From: Cyanobacteria bacterium UBA947
GTDB lineage: Bacteria > Cyanobacteriota > Vampirovibrionia > Gastranaerophilales > Gastranaerophilaceae
Reading direction: 5' to 3'
Assembly (NCBI GenBank): GCA_002293275.1
Contig: DBCX01000039.1
Location: 19,607-26,054, forward strand
Length of the DNA stretch: 6,448 nucleotides
Shown: in pieces, positions 1 to 5,847 of the stretch
How the letters are laid out: each line of letters begins with the position of its first letter
How positions within the stretch are numbered: the first letter of the stretch is position 1
The notes under the pieces: generated by a model
Told to the model about the DNA's origin: nothing
Databases searched by the model: none
The model's input: only the letters and a program-made list of their open reading frames with translations
Made by a program: the position numbers and the translations under genes

Positions 1-1174
1 GTAGTGTAGATTCGGTTGGATTCGGTGGTAATTGGTCACGCATAAGCTCCCGGCAATCACAGGTTGGATTTGCGCGGCCTCGTTCTCTGCCTAAACTATT
101 TGCTTTTTGATCATTAATAGAATCTCTCAGCGCGTCCTCAAGGCTTTGCTTGTGAGTATGTACTTGAACATGAGAATCATGTGCTTCTTTATAGTCACAA
201 TACGCTTTAGAATGCATTTCAGTAACTATTCCTAATTGTGCATTATCACAGTTGGCAACCGAATGCCAATATTTGTCCATATCTCCATGGGACGCTAATA
301 ATGCTATAAAATTCCTCATAAGATTATGTGTTGCGACGAGTTGAGCCAGACATGGCGCGTGCAAACTCATCAAATCTCGCAGCATTATCATATGATTATT
401 TTTCTGTTCTTGGATTTTGTCGTATTCAGCATCAACATTATTTCCGCAACCGGGCAAATGTTTACCAACTTCCGGTTCAAGCTCGGCTAATTTTTCATCC
501 ATTTGCGCAACCACATCTTCTGCTTCAGCTGCCACATTTTCTATATCCGCAATATCTGTCTCAACCTCTGATGCCATATTTTCACATTCAGAGGCAAGTT
601 CATCAATTCCGGCAATCATTGCATCTATCTCGTCCCAACAATGGCATTCCTCTTCATCGTCATTTTTATCTTCCTTGGCGCAAACATTGCACAGACAGTT
701 CGGATGCGGGCGGTCCGGCACATCGTCCAGGCTGTCGTATTCTGTCCCGTCGAGCGCCGCGCAAGCCTCACACGGGTCAGCACCTTCGGCTTGCCAAACA
801 TATTTCACATGCACATCTTTGCTAACACTGCCTTCAAGTACTATTGAACTTTCACCAAAGTTATTGTACACACGCTCAATTTGTTTTTCCGTATTGATTC
901 GCTTGTTGTTTTTTGTATCAAAAATTACATTACTCACCGCGGCACGCTTGATGTTGGTTTGAATATCTTTTAAGGAATATTGCGCGGCTGCGCTTTCCAA
1001 CGCGGCATGCGTTTGGACTCCGTATTTACCGTCAATTTCAATCCGCGCGCTTTTATTTCCGTGCTGCCTGTTCAACACATTCAACGCAGATTGCAAATCT
1101 TTTGTTGATTGTTCGCTTCCAAACTTGCGCGAGTGGGTTTTCATGTAATCAAGTATCTGCTGCGCATTAGTCAT
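1..1174 (-). CDS. Phage virion-type protein: PG-binding-like N-terminus, MuF/gp7-type Cys/His motif, coiled coil (partial, 3' end missing)
   Basis: The frame is open from ATG at 1172-1174 to the window edge (391 codons, no stop seen). Residues ~26-67 resemble a peptidoglycan-binding repeat (LQ-x2-LN-x2-L, then IDGKYGVQTHAAL). Residues 125-165 carry the signature found at the end of phage Mu F / SPP1 gp7 minor head proteins: YVWQ, C135-x2-C138, ALDG, then RPHPNC160-x-C162-x2-C165, followed by C177-H-C179. Residues ~181-240 are very acidic and heptad-like (probable coiled coil). The rest is unusually rich in His and Cys and ends with a second NPTCDC motif near 369-374. The start overlaps the stop of the upstream tail gene by 8 nt (ATGACTAA), and only a weak AGAGAG precedes it, so translational coupling is likely. 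In known phages the motif sits in head-morphogenesis proteins or in toxin-carrying MuF proteins; the PG-binding part suggests a cell-wall-facing or injected virion protein. Domain calls are by eye; exact function is unknown. Confidence 0.75.
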   Translation of the reverse strand, partial: MTNAQQILDYMKTHSRKFGSEQSTKDLQSALNVLNRQHGNKSARIEIDGKYGVQTHAALESAAAQYSLKDIQTNIKRAAVSNVIFDTKNNKRINTEKQIERVYNNFGESSIVLEGSVSKDVHVKYVWQAEGADPCEACAALDGTEYDSLDDVPDRPHPNCLCNVCAKEDKNDDEEECHCWDEIDAMIAGIDELASECENMASEVETDIADIENVAAEAEDVVAQMDEKLAELEPEVGKHLPGCGNNVDAEYDKIQEQKNNHMIMLRDLMSLHAPCLAQLVATHNLMRNFIALLASHGDMDKYWHSVANCDNAQLGIVTEMHSKAYCDYKEAHDSHVQVHTHKQSLEDALRDSINDQKANSLGRERGRANPTCDCRELMRDQLPPNPTESTL

Positions 1175-2669
1175 CGTTATATATCTCTCTAAATTGCAAA
1201 CCGATAATTGCGCAGGATTTTGTCGGTTGCTCACCTGAAACACACAATTGCACGGCATAGTTTGAGCCGGAGATTTCGGCCTTTTCCAGCGCATCTCTGT
1301 TAACCGCCCAAACCGGAACATCGTCTTCATCCAACGGCCATCTGCACGGTTTGCCCTCATCGGTATCATCATCACAACCCCAGATAAAATGCTCCGGGTT
1401 GTACGAATGAATCCGCTCTTTATCATCGGCGTAGGATGTGTCGTAATCCTTGTAGATTGAGAATTCAAAATCATTATCGTGTTCTTCGTCAAGCAAGAAA
1501 TAAAACTCATCCACGGTTTTTCTGTAATGCGGTTTACCGATACTTAAAAACGGCGATTTCCACATGAACTCCACCGGTTCACCACAAAAACTTGTACCAA
1601 AATCTTCGCGGTAAATTTTGCCGTCTTTGTCACCTGTTAAAATATAGTTTTTGTAAACGCACGCACAAGTTATATCCTGCGGAATAACACGTTTGTACCA
1701 CGCCTTGTTCACATAATCATTAATCCAAACAGTGTGTAAATATTTATCCGAAACATAAGGGATAAAATACCACACTTGCGAGCACGTATCATAGGGTAGG
1801 CAAACAGTTCTTTCAAGTTCGGCAAATTTTTCAAACTCAGGTTTGATATTCAGCGAAATCTCCGAACCCAATTGAATTTGGTTCATTGTATTTTGCTCTA
1901 ACGGGAAAATTCCGGTGCTTAAAAAGTACTGTTTATTTTGCACATTCACAACTGATTGCGGTGCAAGCGTACCTTTGTCCGCAAACGGCACAATGGCAAA
2001 ATCTTCCTGGCTTATACCTGTCAGCAAATAAACGCTGTCCTTTTTATAAATCGCCAGGTAATCCATATACGGTTTCATCGCAGTGATTACATCGGTATCG
2101 GTGTGAAAATCCGCAAAATATCCGGCGTCACCTTCGGTCTCAAAATCATCACAGGTACCAAGTGCAGAGTAATAGATACGCGATTTTTGCGCAACCCAAA
2201 CCCTGCCGCGGTACACTGTCAAGACACTCCCTGTCACAGGGTCGCCATCCGGATTGTTCAAATTACAATCAACTATCGCACCGGAATTTGTTATATAAAA
2301 TAGTCCGTCACTTTCTGTGATAACCAAAACGCCGTTCAAAAATTGTGCAAAATGCGGTTTTTGACCGGTAAGAGTTTTATCAAGCAAGGTTTGAGTCCCG
2401 TTTTGCTCAAGATAAATTTTACCGGAGGCTGTTGTGATAATCAGCTTTGAAATATTTTGTGCGGACATCTCAAACAAGCCGGTCACAGCATCTTCATCGG
2501 GAAGCTGTGAAAATAAAGTGTTGCCTTTTTGCCTGATTATACCTCGGTTGTTGAGAATTTCCACATTCTGCGAATCAGCCCAGTAGATTTTCTTCACATC
2601 TGTGCCGAGTTCGGTTTTGGACAGAGACAAATTCACCCCGCCCGATAAATTGTAATATGCTGTTTCCAT
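1167..2669 (-). CDS. Phage neck/tail structural protein, beta-propeller-like
   Basis: A 500-aa protein with no signal peptide. It opens with LSGGVNLSLSKTELG and then KIYWADSQNVEI, the 'GG-N...NV...G-R-G' opening usual in podophage tail/neck proteins of the P22 gp10 or T7 gp12 type. Repeated strand pairs follow, including the typical stretch around residues 150-225: YRGRVWVAQKSRIYYSALG, then DFHTDTDVITAMKPY and LAIYKKDSVYLLTG (the 'RlW...vyYS...I-al...l-vfk--siy-ltG' pattern). Near the C-terminus, FEFSIYKDYD and a final strand ending IIGLQFREI fit a closing beta domain. The role would be virion assembly at the connector or tail. The start ATG at 2667-2669 follows AGGAAAGGA at good spacing, 15 nt after the previous stop; the 3' end overlaps the next gene by 8 nt. 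Family assignment rests on pattern resemblance, so structural protein is fairly sure and the exact subunit is not. Confidence 0.75.
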   Translation of the reverse strand: METAYYNLSGGVNLSLSKTELGTDVKKIYWADSQNVEILNNRGIIRQKGNTLFSQLPDEDAVTGLFEMSAQNISKLIITTASGKIYLEQNGTQTLLDKTLTGQKPHFAQFLNGVLVITESDGLFYITNSGAIVDCNLNNPDGDPVTGSVLTVYRGRVWVAQKSRIYYSALGTCDDFETEGDAGYFADFHTDTDVITAMKPYMDYLAIYKKDSVYLLTGISQEDFAIVPFADKGTLAPQSVVNVQNKQYFLSTGIFPLEQNTMNQIQLGSEISLNIKPEFEKFAELERTVCLPYDTCSQVWYFIPYVSDKYLHTVWINDYVNKAWYKRVIPQDITCACVYKNYILTGDKDGKIYREDFGTSFCGEPVEFMWKSPFLSIGKPHYRKTVDEFYFLLDEEHDNDFEFSIYKDYDTSYADDKERIHSYNPEHFIWGCDDDTDEGKPCRWPLDEDDVPVWAVNRDALEKAEISGSNYAVQLCVSGEQPTKSCAIIGLQFREIYNDD

Positions 2670-2684
2670 TTTTTTCCTTTCCTG

Positions 2685-3071
2685 TTAGAGGGTTTGAGCC
2701 TCATTAAACATTGTTGTTATTGCCGGCGCGTCAAGCCCGAGCTGTTTTGCAAATTCTATAATAAGCGGGTTTTGCTTATTTATTTCTATTGCATATTCAA
2801 GTTCAATTTTTGCGGTTTCGTTTCCGGCGACAAGCGCGTCAAGCTGCTCACTTGAAATACCAAATTTTTGCAGCAGATACAGCCTCATCTGACGCGGTGA
2901 GATAACCTCGTTGTCAGGCTGCGGCGGCTGCCAAAGTTCAACCGGTTCTTCCGATGATTGTATTTTTAAATCCGCGTATTGCGGCAGATGTTTTTTACAA
3001 ATATTGATTTCTTCAATAGTTCCGACGATTACCACACGTCCTAATTCATCTTTTACGTAATATGTTGTCAT
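2685..3071 (-). CDS. Small phage protein of the tail-fibre-associated type
   Basis: 128 aa. The N-terminal third (TTYYVKDELGRVVIVGTIEEI) looks like a small beta unit. A Pro-rich linker (WQPPQPDNE, about residues 47-55) leads to an alpha-helical C-terminus starting SPRQMRLYLLQKFGI, continuing with AKIELEYAIEINKQNPLI, and closing FNEAQTL. This 'RQ-R-xLL-x-GI ... ie-eya--i-r--pli--la--lGl ... F--A--L' layout recurs in many small phage proteins encoded directly after a tail fibre gene, often labelled tail fibre assembly or virion-associated proteins. The ATG overlaps the stop of the fibre-like gene by 4 nt (ATGA), with a strong AGAGGAGG seven nt upstream. Its place between fibre and neck/tail genes supports a chaperone or virion-accessory role, but the molecular function is not established from sequence. 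Confidence 0.65.
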   Translation of the reverse strand: MTTYYVKDELGRVVIVGTIEEINICKKHLPQYADLKIQSSEEPVELWQPPQPDNEVISPRQMRLYLLQKFGISSEQLDALVAGNETAKIELEYAIEINKQNPLIIEFAKQLGLDAPAITTMFNEAQTL

Positions 3072-3625
3072 GGTGTATCCTCCTCTAAATCATTTTCTAA
3101 CTGCGAGCCCTTTGAGTAAATAAAACGAAACTCATTTATGCCAACAGCATTAGTATCAACCCAAATGCTAATCTGGTCGCCCTTGCTCATCAAAGGAGTG
3201 ATTAGATTTTTCCCATGTCCAATTAGCGGAGATGCTACCCTCCAAACAAGACCCCATATAGATATTGATGCTGCGCGACCATCATTATTCCCTGCATTGA
3301 GGAAGTAAAATCCGTTACCCGGAGCAGTGTATGTGCCTCCCCAAAATGCTCCGCTGATTAAATTATCAGAATTGTTGCTTGCCGAAACATTTTCACCGAT
3401 AACATTTTTACCTGTATCTGTAATATTTGACAAATCAATATCTGATTTTTGTTCAAGTGCTTCTTCGTTTAATTGTGACATTTCTGCGATGTCGTCGTTA
3501 ATTTGTTTAATGCTTTGCTTGCTCAAATTAACCGCATCATTAAGATTTTTGAAATTGAAATTTACATCTGAAGCTTTAGCTTTTGCTCCGGGAATAAATT
3601 CAATCAGGTGTGTGTTTGTTTCCAT
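3068..3625 (-). CDS. Short tail-fibre-like phage protein
   Basis: 185 aa from ATG at 3623-3625. Residues 1-30 (HLIEFIPGAKAKASDVNFNF then LNDAVN) match the 'F-pG--i-as-lN-NF--L' opening common in proteins that attach to phage baseplates or tails. Residues ~32-60 form a probable short coiled coil for trimerisation. The KSDIDLSNITDTGKNVI stretch (about 61-77) is a typical tail-fibre repeat. The C-terminal part, from GGTYTAPGNGFYF on, resembles a compact beta-sandwich receptor-binding tip. An upstream in-frame start at 3709 would add 28 very basic residues and lie wholly inside the amidase gene; it is rejected because AAAGGA stands 6-7 nt before 3625 and the same 21-nt initiation segment recurs at the 500-aa tail gene. 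The 5' end overlaps the endolysin by 26 nt. No trypsin-like or glycanase motif is seen, so host-surface binding is the likely role. Confidence 0.7.
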   Translation of the reverse strand: METNTHLIEFIPGAKAKASDVNFNFKNLNDAVNLSKQSIKQINDDIAEMSQLNEEALEQKSDIDLSNITDTGKNVIGENVSASNNSDNLISGAFWGGTYTAPGNGFYFLNAGNNDGRAASISIWGLVWRVASPLIGHGKNLITPLMSKGDQISIWVDTNAVGINEFRFIYSKGSQLENDLEEDTP

Positions 3626-4133
3626 TTTTTTCCTTTCTTTTTTCGTGTAATTTTTCTTTGTACCACTTAATTTTTGTTCTGATAAAACTGCCCGTTTGCG
3701 TTTGCGCAACCCAAGGATAAGGCGGGATATAGATTATATCAATCTTTCCCGCACTGGTTGATTTGGGGTTTTTTAGACCGAACTCGTAATGTGTCATGGT
3801 TGTGTCCGGTGAAATTTCTATTGCGTATTGCTCACAAAGCTGTGCACAAAGTTTCATTGTTGATTCAAATTGTTCAAGTGTGATGGGGTATGCGCCAACG
3901 CGGTCGCGGTCACGAAACCCGGCCATAGCGCACATGGCAACCCCGATTGAGCCGGTGTTACCGCCGCCTGTGTGGGCTGCGTATTTGTCTGTGCGGCAAA
4001 TCTTGTTGTCTTCGGGTTTAAAAATTCCGTTGTGAACCGTGCCGTTTTTGTCTACCAAAAAATGGTAGCAGCGTTTATCGTGAGCGCTCGGTTCATAAGC
4101 GCCCGCGCTCCAATGCAGTATTAATCTTTTCAT
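3600..4133 (-). CDS. N-acetylmuramoyl-L-alanine amidase (Amidase_2 endolysin)
   Basis: 177 aa from ATG at 4131-4133, preceded by AGGA with a 9-nt spacer and 5 nt after the stop of the HTH gene. It cleaves the bond between muramic acid and the stem peptide, for host lysis or wall entry. By analogy with T7 lysozyme/AmpD, the zinc ligands would be H7 (ILHWSAG), H115 (MTHYEF) and D132 (SAGKIDI), with catalytic K130 two residues before D132 and Y23 in CYHFLVDKNGTV as the catalytic tyrosine. HTGGGNTGSIGVAM (54-67) is the usual substrate-groove segment. There is no signal peptide, transmembrane helix or separate wall-binding domain, so export would need a holin (none is visible here) or virion delivery. 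The basic C-terminal tail (KEKLHEKRKEKNG) is partly the region overlapping the fibre gene and may be under little constraint. A TTG start at 4157 is possible but has no advantage. Confidence 0.92.
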   Translation of the reverse strand: MKRLILHWSAGAYEPSAHDKRCYHFLVDKNGTVHNGIFKPEDNKICRTDKYAAHTGGGNTGSIGVAMCAMAGFRDRDRVGAYPITLEQFESTMKLCAQLCEQYAIEISPDTTMTHYEFGLKNPKSTSAGKIDIIYIPPYPWVAQTQTGSFIRTKIKWYKEKLHEKRKEKNGNKHTPD

Positions 4134-4138
4134 ACCGG

Positions 4139-4345
4139 CTATTCCTGATCTAACCAATCGGGGTTTTTCATTAAATACTGCACCGCAGCGTTGGTTCGAT
4201 TTCTGGCGTTTAATTTTCCTATCAACCTATCAACATAAGTGCGTACTGTACCGTATGAAATCTTGATTTCAACACCGATTTCTTTATCGGAATATCCAAG
4301 CGCAATTAATGTCAAAACTCTTTTTTCTGTACTTGATAACTTCAT
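4139..4345 (-). CDS. Stand-alone LuxR/GerE-type helix-turn-helix protein
   Basis: 68 aa, consisting almost only of a LuxR_C/GerE DNA-binding domain. It starts LSSTEKRVLTLIALGYSDKEIG, the usual 'L--rE-eVL-li--G-s-keIa' opening, followed by the recognition helix region ISYGTVRTYVDRLIGKL and the closing NRTNAAVQYLM. No receiver, ligand-binding or dimer partner domain is attached. AGGA lies 4 nt before ATG, within AAGGAATTAGGATACA. It stands at the head of the lysis/tail genes, 5 nt before the amidase start, so it could be a late-gene activator acting on its own operon, or a sigma-region-4-like adaptor. DNA binding is confident; target and direction of control are inference. Confidence 0.85.
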   Translation of the reverse strand: MKLSSTEKRVLTLIALGYSDKEIGVEIKISYGTVRTYVDRLIGKLNARNRTNAAVQYLMKNPDWLDQE

Positions 4346-4442
4346 TGTATCCTAATTCCTTTTTGTTTCCATGTATTAGCTTACTAAAAAACTTACATGC
4401 GGTTTAAATAATAGTTCCTGTTTAACGCCGTAATAAAAACCT
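4346..4442 (-). other. 97-nt gap upstream of the HTH gene; no firm regulatory site
   Basis: The gap separates the zinc-ribbon gene from the HTH-led operon. On the minus strand there is a TAATAC that could serve as a -10 but no convincing -35, two GTTTAA copies 14 nt apart (plus strand, 4402 and 4420), and a seven-codon reading frame (ATG at 4370-4372, METKRN) that lacks a ribosome site. I see no clear terminator, so the zinc-ribbon gene may be read through into the operon. Confidence 0.3.
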
Positions 4443-4799
4443 TTATCTGTTTTCTGCCAGCCCGATTTTCAGCGCGCTCAAATTTGCATAGCATCGTTTT
4501 TTAACTCCGAATTCATTGTAGTTCAAATAGAATTTGCTTGCATATTTGTAATTGATATATTTTTTTTCGTATAAGATTTTTGATTTCAGACTATCAAAAA
4601 ATTTCAGTGCCTTGTCGTTGATTTTTCTGATTGTTGAGAGCTCATCCGAGTCGGTGACTCTGGTCAATTGCACGACGGTGTGGCCGCAAACCGGGCAATG
4701 CTTTAAAAAATCTAATTCACAAATAATAAATTTCGGCAGCGGTACGAGCTTAAAAGTGCGTGCTTTATGCAATTTGCCGCAGCAGTGTAAATATCCCAT
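4443..4799 (-). CDS. Small zinc-ribbon-like protein, unknown function
   Basis: 118 aa from ATG at 4797-4799. The start is chosen because GGAGG stands 6 nt upstream and a candidate promoter lies just before it; the frame stays open upstream to 4940, but that extension runs through the promoter and terminator. The N-terminal half has two Cys pairs, LHCCGKLHK (residues 5-13) and HCPVCGHTVV (~34-43), consistent with one zinc ribbon or knuckle. The middle (STIRKINDKALKFF) is helical. The C-terminal third is rich in Tyr and Lys (YINYKYASKFYLNYNEF, then KKRCYANLSALKIGL) and could bind nucleic acid. It is the first phage-side gene after lpxA and is separated from the late operon by 97 nt. I do not recognise a named family; a small regulator or nucleic-acid-binding phage protein is a guess. 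Confidence 0.7.
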   Translation of the reverse strand: MGYLHCCGKLHKARTFKLVPLPKFIICELDFLKHCPVCGHTVVQLTRVTDSDELSTIRKINDKALKFFDSLKSKILYEKKYINYKYASKFYLNYNEFGVKKRCYANLSALKIGLAENR

Positions 4800-4829
4800 C
4801 TTCTTCCTCCAATGAGCACAACTATCCCC

Positions 4830-4858
4830 TTTATATTGGCAAACAACCGGACCATCAA
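4830..4858 (-). promoter_or_regulatory. Candidate sigma-70-type promoter for the zinc-ribbon gene
   Basis: On the minus strand TTGATG (4853-4858) and TATAAA (4830-4835) are separated by exactly 17 nt. Transcription would start near 4823, giving a ~24-nt leader that contains the GGAGG of the gene starting at 4799. Matches to consensus are 4/6 and 5/6. A second -10-like TATACT (minus strand, about 4884-4889) has no good -35. Confidence 0.5.
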
Positions 4859-4899
4859 GGGTTTGGGTCTTAACCAACATACTTAGTATAACGTATATG

Positions 4900-4930
4900 A
4901 AAAAAAATAAAAGTCCCCATTTCTGTGGAC
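4900..4930 (-). terminator. Rho-independent terminator after lpxA
   Basis: Reading leftward, GTCC-a-CA, loop GAAA, TG-g-GGAC forms a stem (4913-4930) with one A/G mismatch and a GNRA-type tetraloop. It is followed immediately by TTTTATTTTTTTT (4900-4912). It sits ~50 nt after the lpxA stop, so it would end the lpxA transcript before the phage genes. The right arm is also shared with a competing longer stem (see the inverted repeat at 4927-4944). Confidence 0.6.
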
Positions 4931-4944
4931 ATGAACTCATGTCC
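4927..4944. repeat. Perfect 8-bp inverted repeat, part of a GGACA/TGTCC cluster
   Basis: GGACATGA-ac-TCATGTCC is a perfect inverted repeat with a 2-nt centre. Related half-sites flank it: GTCC at 4913-4916, GGACA at 4955-4959 and the palindrome GTCCGGAC at 5005-5012 inside the end of lpxA. As DNA this could be an operator or recombination-arm site for a dimeric protein; as RNA its arms can pair with each other or with the neighbouring copies. Confidence 0.6.
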
Positions 4945-4978
4945 GCGAATTCATGGACAACACCCGTGAAAACCCTTG

Positions 4979-5788
4979 CTATGACTCGCTGTCTAGCGAC
5001 TGGTGTCCGGACTTGTGTGATTTAAGCAGAACTCCGCGTTTTGAATTTTGGATAAATTCGAGCATGGTCTCAATATATTTGTTCATCGGGATTTCTGCGC
5101 GAATTTTTTCAATTGCCTGGGTTGTGTTGTATTCTTCCGAAATCAACAATTTGAACGCGGCATTTATGTTTGTGCGCTCTTCAAGCGGTACACCGCGGCG
5201 TTTGAGGGCAATGACGTTCAGTCCGCGCGGCACGGGCGGTCTGCCCTCGCCTTTTGAGTACGGGAGAATATCGCTGCGCGCAGCGGAAAACCCGCTTACT
5301 ATCGCCATTGTGCCGATACGAATATTTTGGTGGAAAACGCTCATCCCGCCGATAAATGCGCCGCGGCCAACGTGAATGTGGCCGGCAAGCGTTGCAAGGT
5401 TCGCCAGAATGACTTCGTCTTCCAGCACGCAGTTGTGGGCAATGTGTGCGCCGACCATAATAAGGCACTTGCTGCCGATGCGTGTGGTCAGGTCACCGCA
5501 GTTTGCCGCGCGGTGAATTGTAACGTTTTCTTTAACAATTGTGTCGTTGCCGATGATAACCTTGGTGGGTTCGCCTTTGTAGCCCAAATCCTGCGGTTCG
5601 GAGCCGATTGTGGCAAACGGTGAAATCGTGCACCGCTCGCCGATTTCGCTGTGTTCTATGTAGGCGTTTGCGATTACGCGTGTGCCGGAGCCGATTGTAA
5701 CATTTTCACCGATAACAACATTTGGGCCTATAACAGCGTCAGGTGCTATCTTTGCAGATGGATGAACTATTGCACTTTTGTCTATCAT
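4979..5788 (-). CDS. lpxA: Acyl-[ACP]--UDP-N-acetylglucosamine O-acyltransferase
   Basis: 269 aa. LpxA moves a 3-hydroxyacyl chain from ACP to the 3-OH of UDP-GlcNAc, the first step of lipid A synthesis, in the cytoplasm as a homotrimer. The N-terminal ~180 residues are hexapeptide repeats (AKIAPDAVIGPNVVIGENVTIG) forming a left-handed beta helix. AHIAHNC contains H115 and H118; H118 aligns with the E. coli catalytic H125. LAGH137 and VFH153Q are also kept. G166 aligns with E. coli G173, the residue that admits a C14-length chain, so a long acyl chain is plausible. LKRRGVP (195-201) begins the helical C-terminal domain. The family normally ends soon after FIQNSKRG; here ~15 polar residues follow (LLKSHKSGHQSLDSES), suggesting a changed 3' end. 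The start is conventional (MIDKSAIVHP), but TATAAT lies only 6 nt before it and AGAGGA abuts the ATG. It is divergent from the ANL gene; lpxD, fabZ and lpxB are not in the window. Confidence 0.95.
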   Translation of the reverse strand: MIDKSAIVHPSAKIAPDAVIGPNVVIGENVTIGSGTRVIANAYIEHSEIGERCTISPFATIGSEPQDLGYKGEPTKVIIGNDTIVKENVTIHRAANCGDLTTRIGSKCLIMVGAHIAHNCVLEDEVILANLATLAGHIHVGRGAFIGGMSVFHQNIRIGTMAIVSGFSAARSDILPYSKGEGRPPVPRGLNVIALKRRGVPLEERTNINAAFKLLISEEYNTTQAIEKIRAEIPMNKYIETMLEFIQNSKRGVLLKSHKSGHQSLDSES

Positions 5789-5800
5789 TCCTCTATTATA
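5789..5800 (-). promoter_or_regulatory. Possible lpxA -10 element directly at the start codon
   Basis: Minus-strand TATAAT (5795-5800) is followed by AGAGGA and then the lpxA ATG. As a -10 it would start transcription at or within a base or two of the ATG, giving a leaderless mRNA. No matching -35 is evident 16-18 nt further upstream, and the region is AT-rich, so this may be chance. Confidence 0.3.
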
Positions 5801-5847
5801 TATTAAAATAGTTGCAATTTATCAGATTTTATATTATCTTAATAATG

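Noticed and set aside
417..962. 181-codon Ser-rich reading frame on the plus strand (and overlapping ones at 328-825 and 641-847)
   Set aside because: It is antisense to the 391-codon minus-strand frame, which has recognisable motifs and continuous coupling with the upstream gene; the plus-strand peptides are low-complexity and have no convincing ribosome site.
3068..3625. Diversity-generating retroelement target in the fibre-like gene
   Set aside because: No template repeat, reverse transcriptase or adenine-biased variable repeat is visible in the window.
3626..3709. Longer start for the fibre-like gene adding 28 basic residues
   Set aside because: It lies entirely inside the amidase gene in another frame; the ATG at 3625 has a good ribosome site and the rest matches a fibre N-terminus.
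4881..4912. dif-like site (minus strand TTATACTAAGT beside an ATATACG centre), which would suggest Xer-mediated integration
   Set aside because: One arm resembles the XerD half-site (about 8 of 11 by eye), but the other arm is a T-run with no resemblance to a XerC half-site.
4800..4940. N-terminal extension of the zinc-ribbon protein with a transmembrane-like stretch (LLFFFIYVILSML)
   Set aside because: The hydrophobic run is encoded by the terminator T-tract and flanking AT-rich DNA; a strong ribosome site and promoter place the start at 4799.
4952..5623. Several plus- and minus-strand frames overlapping lpxA
   Set aside because: All are shadows of the well-conserved lpxA frame.
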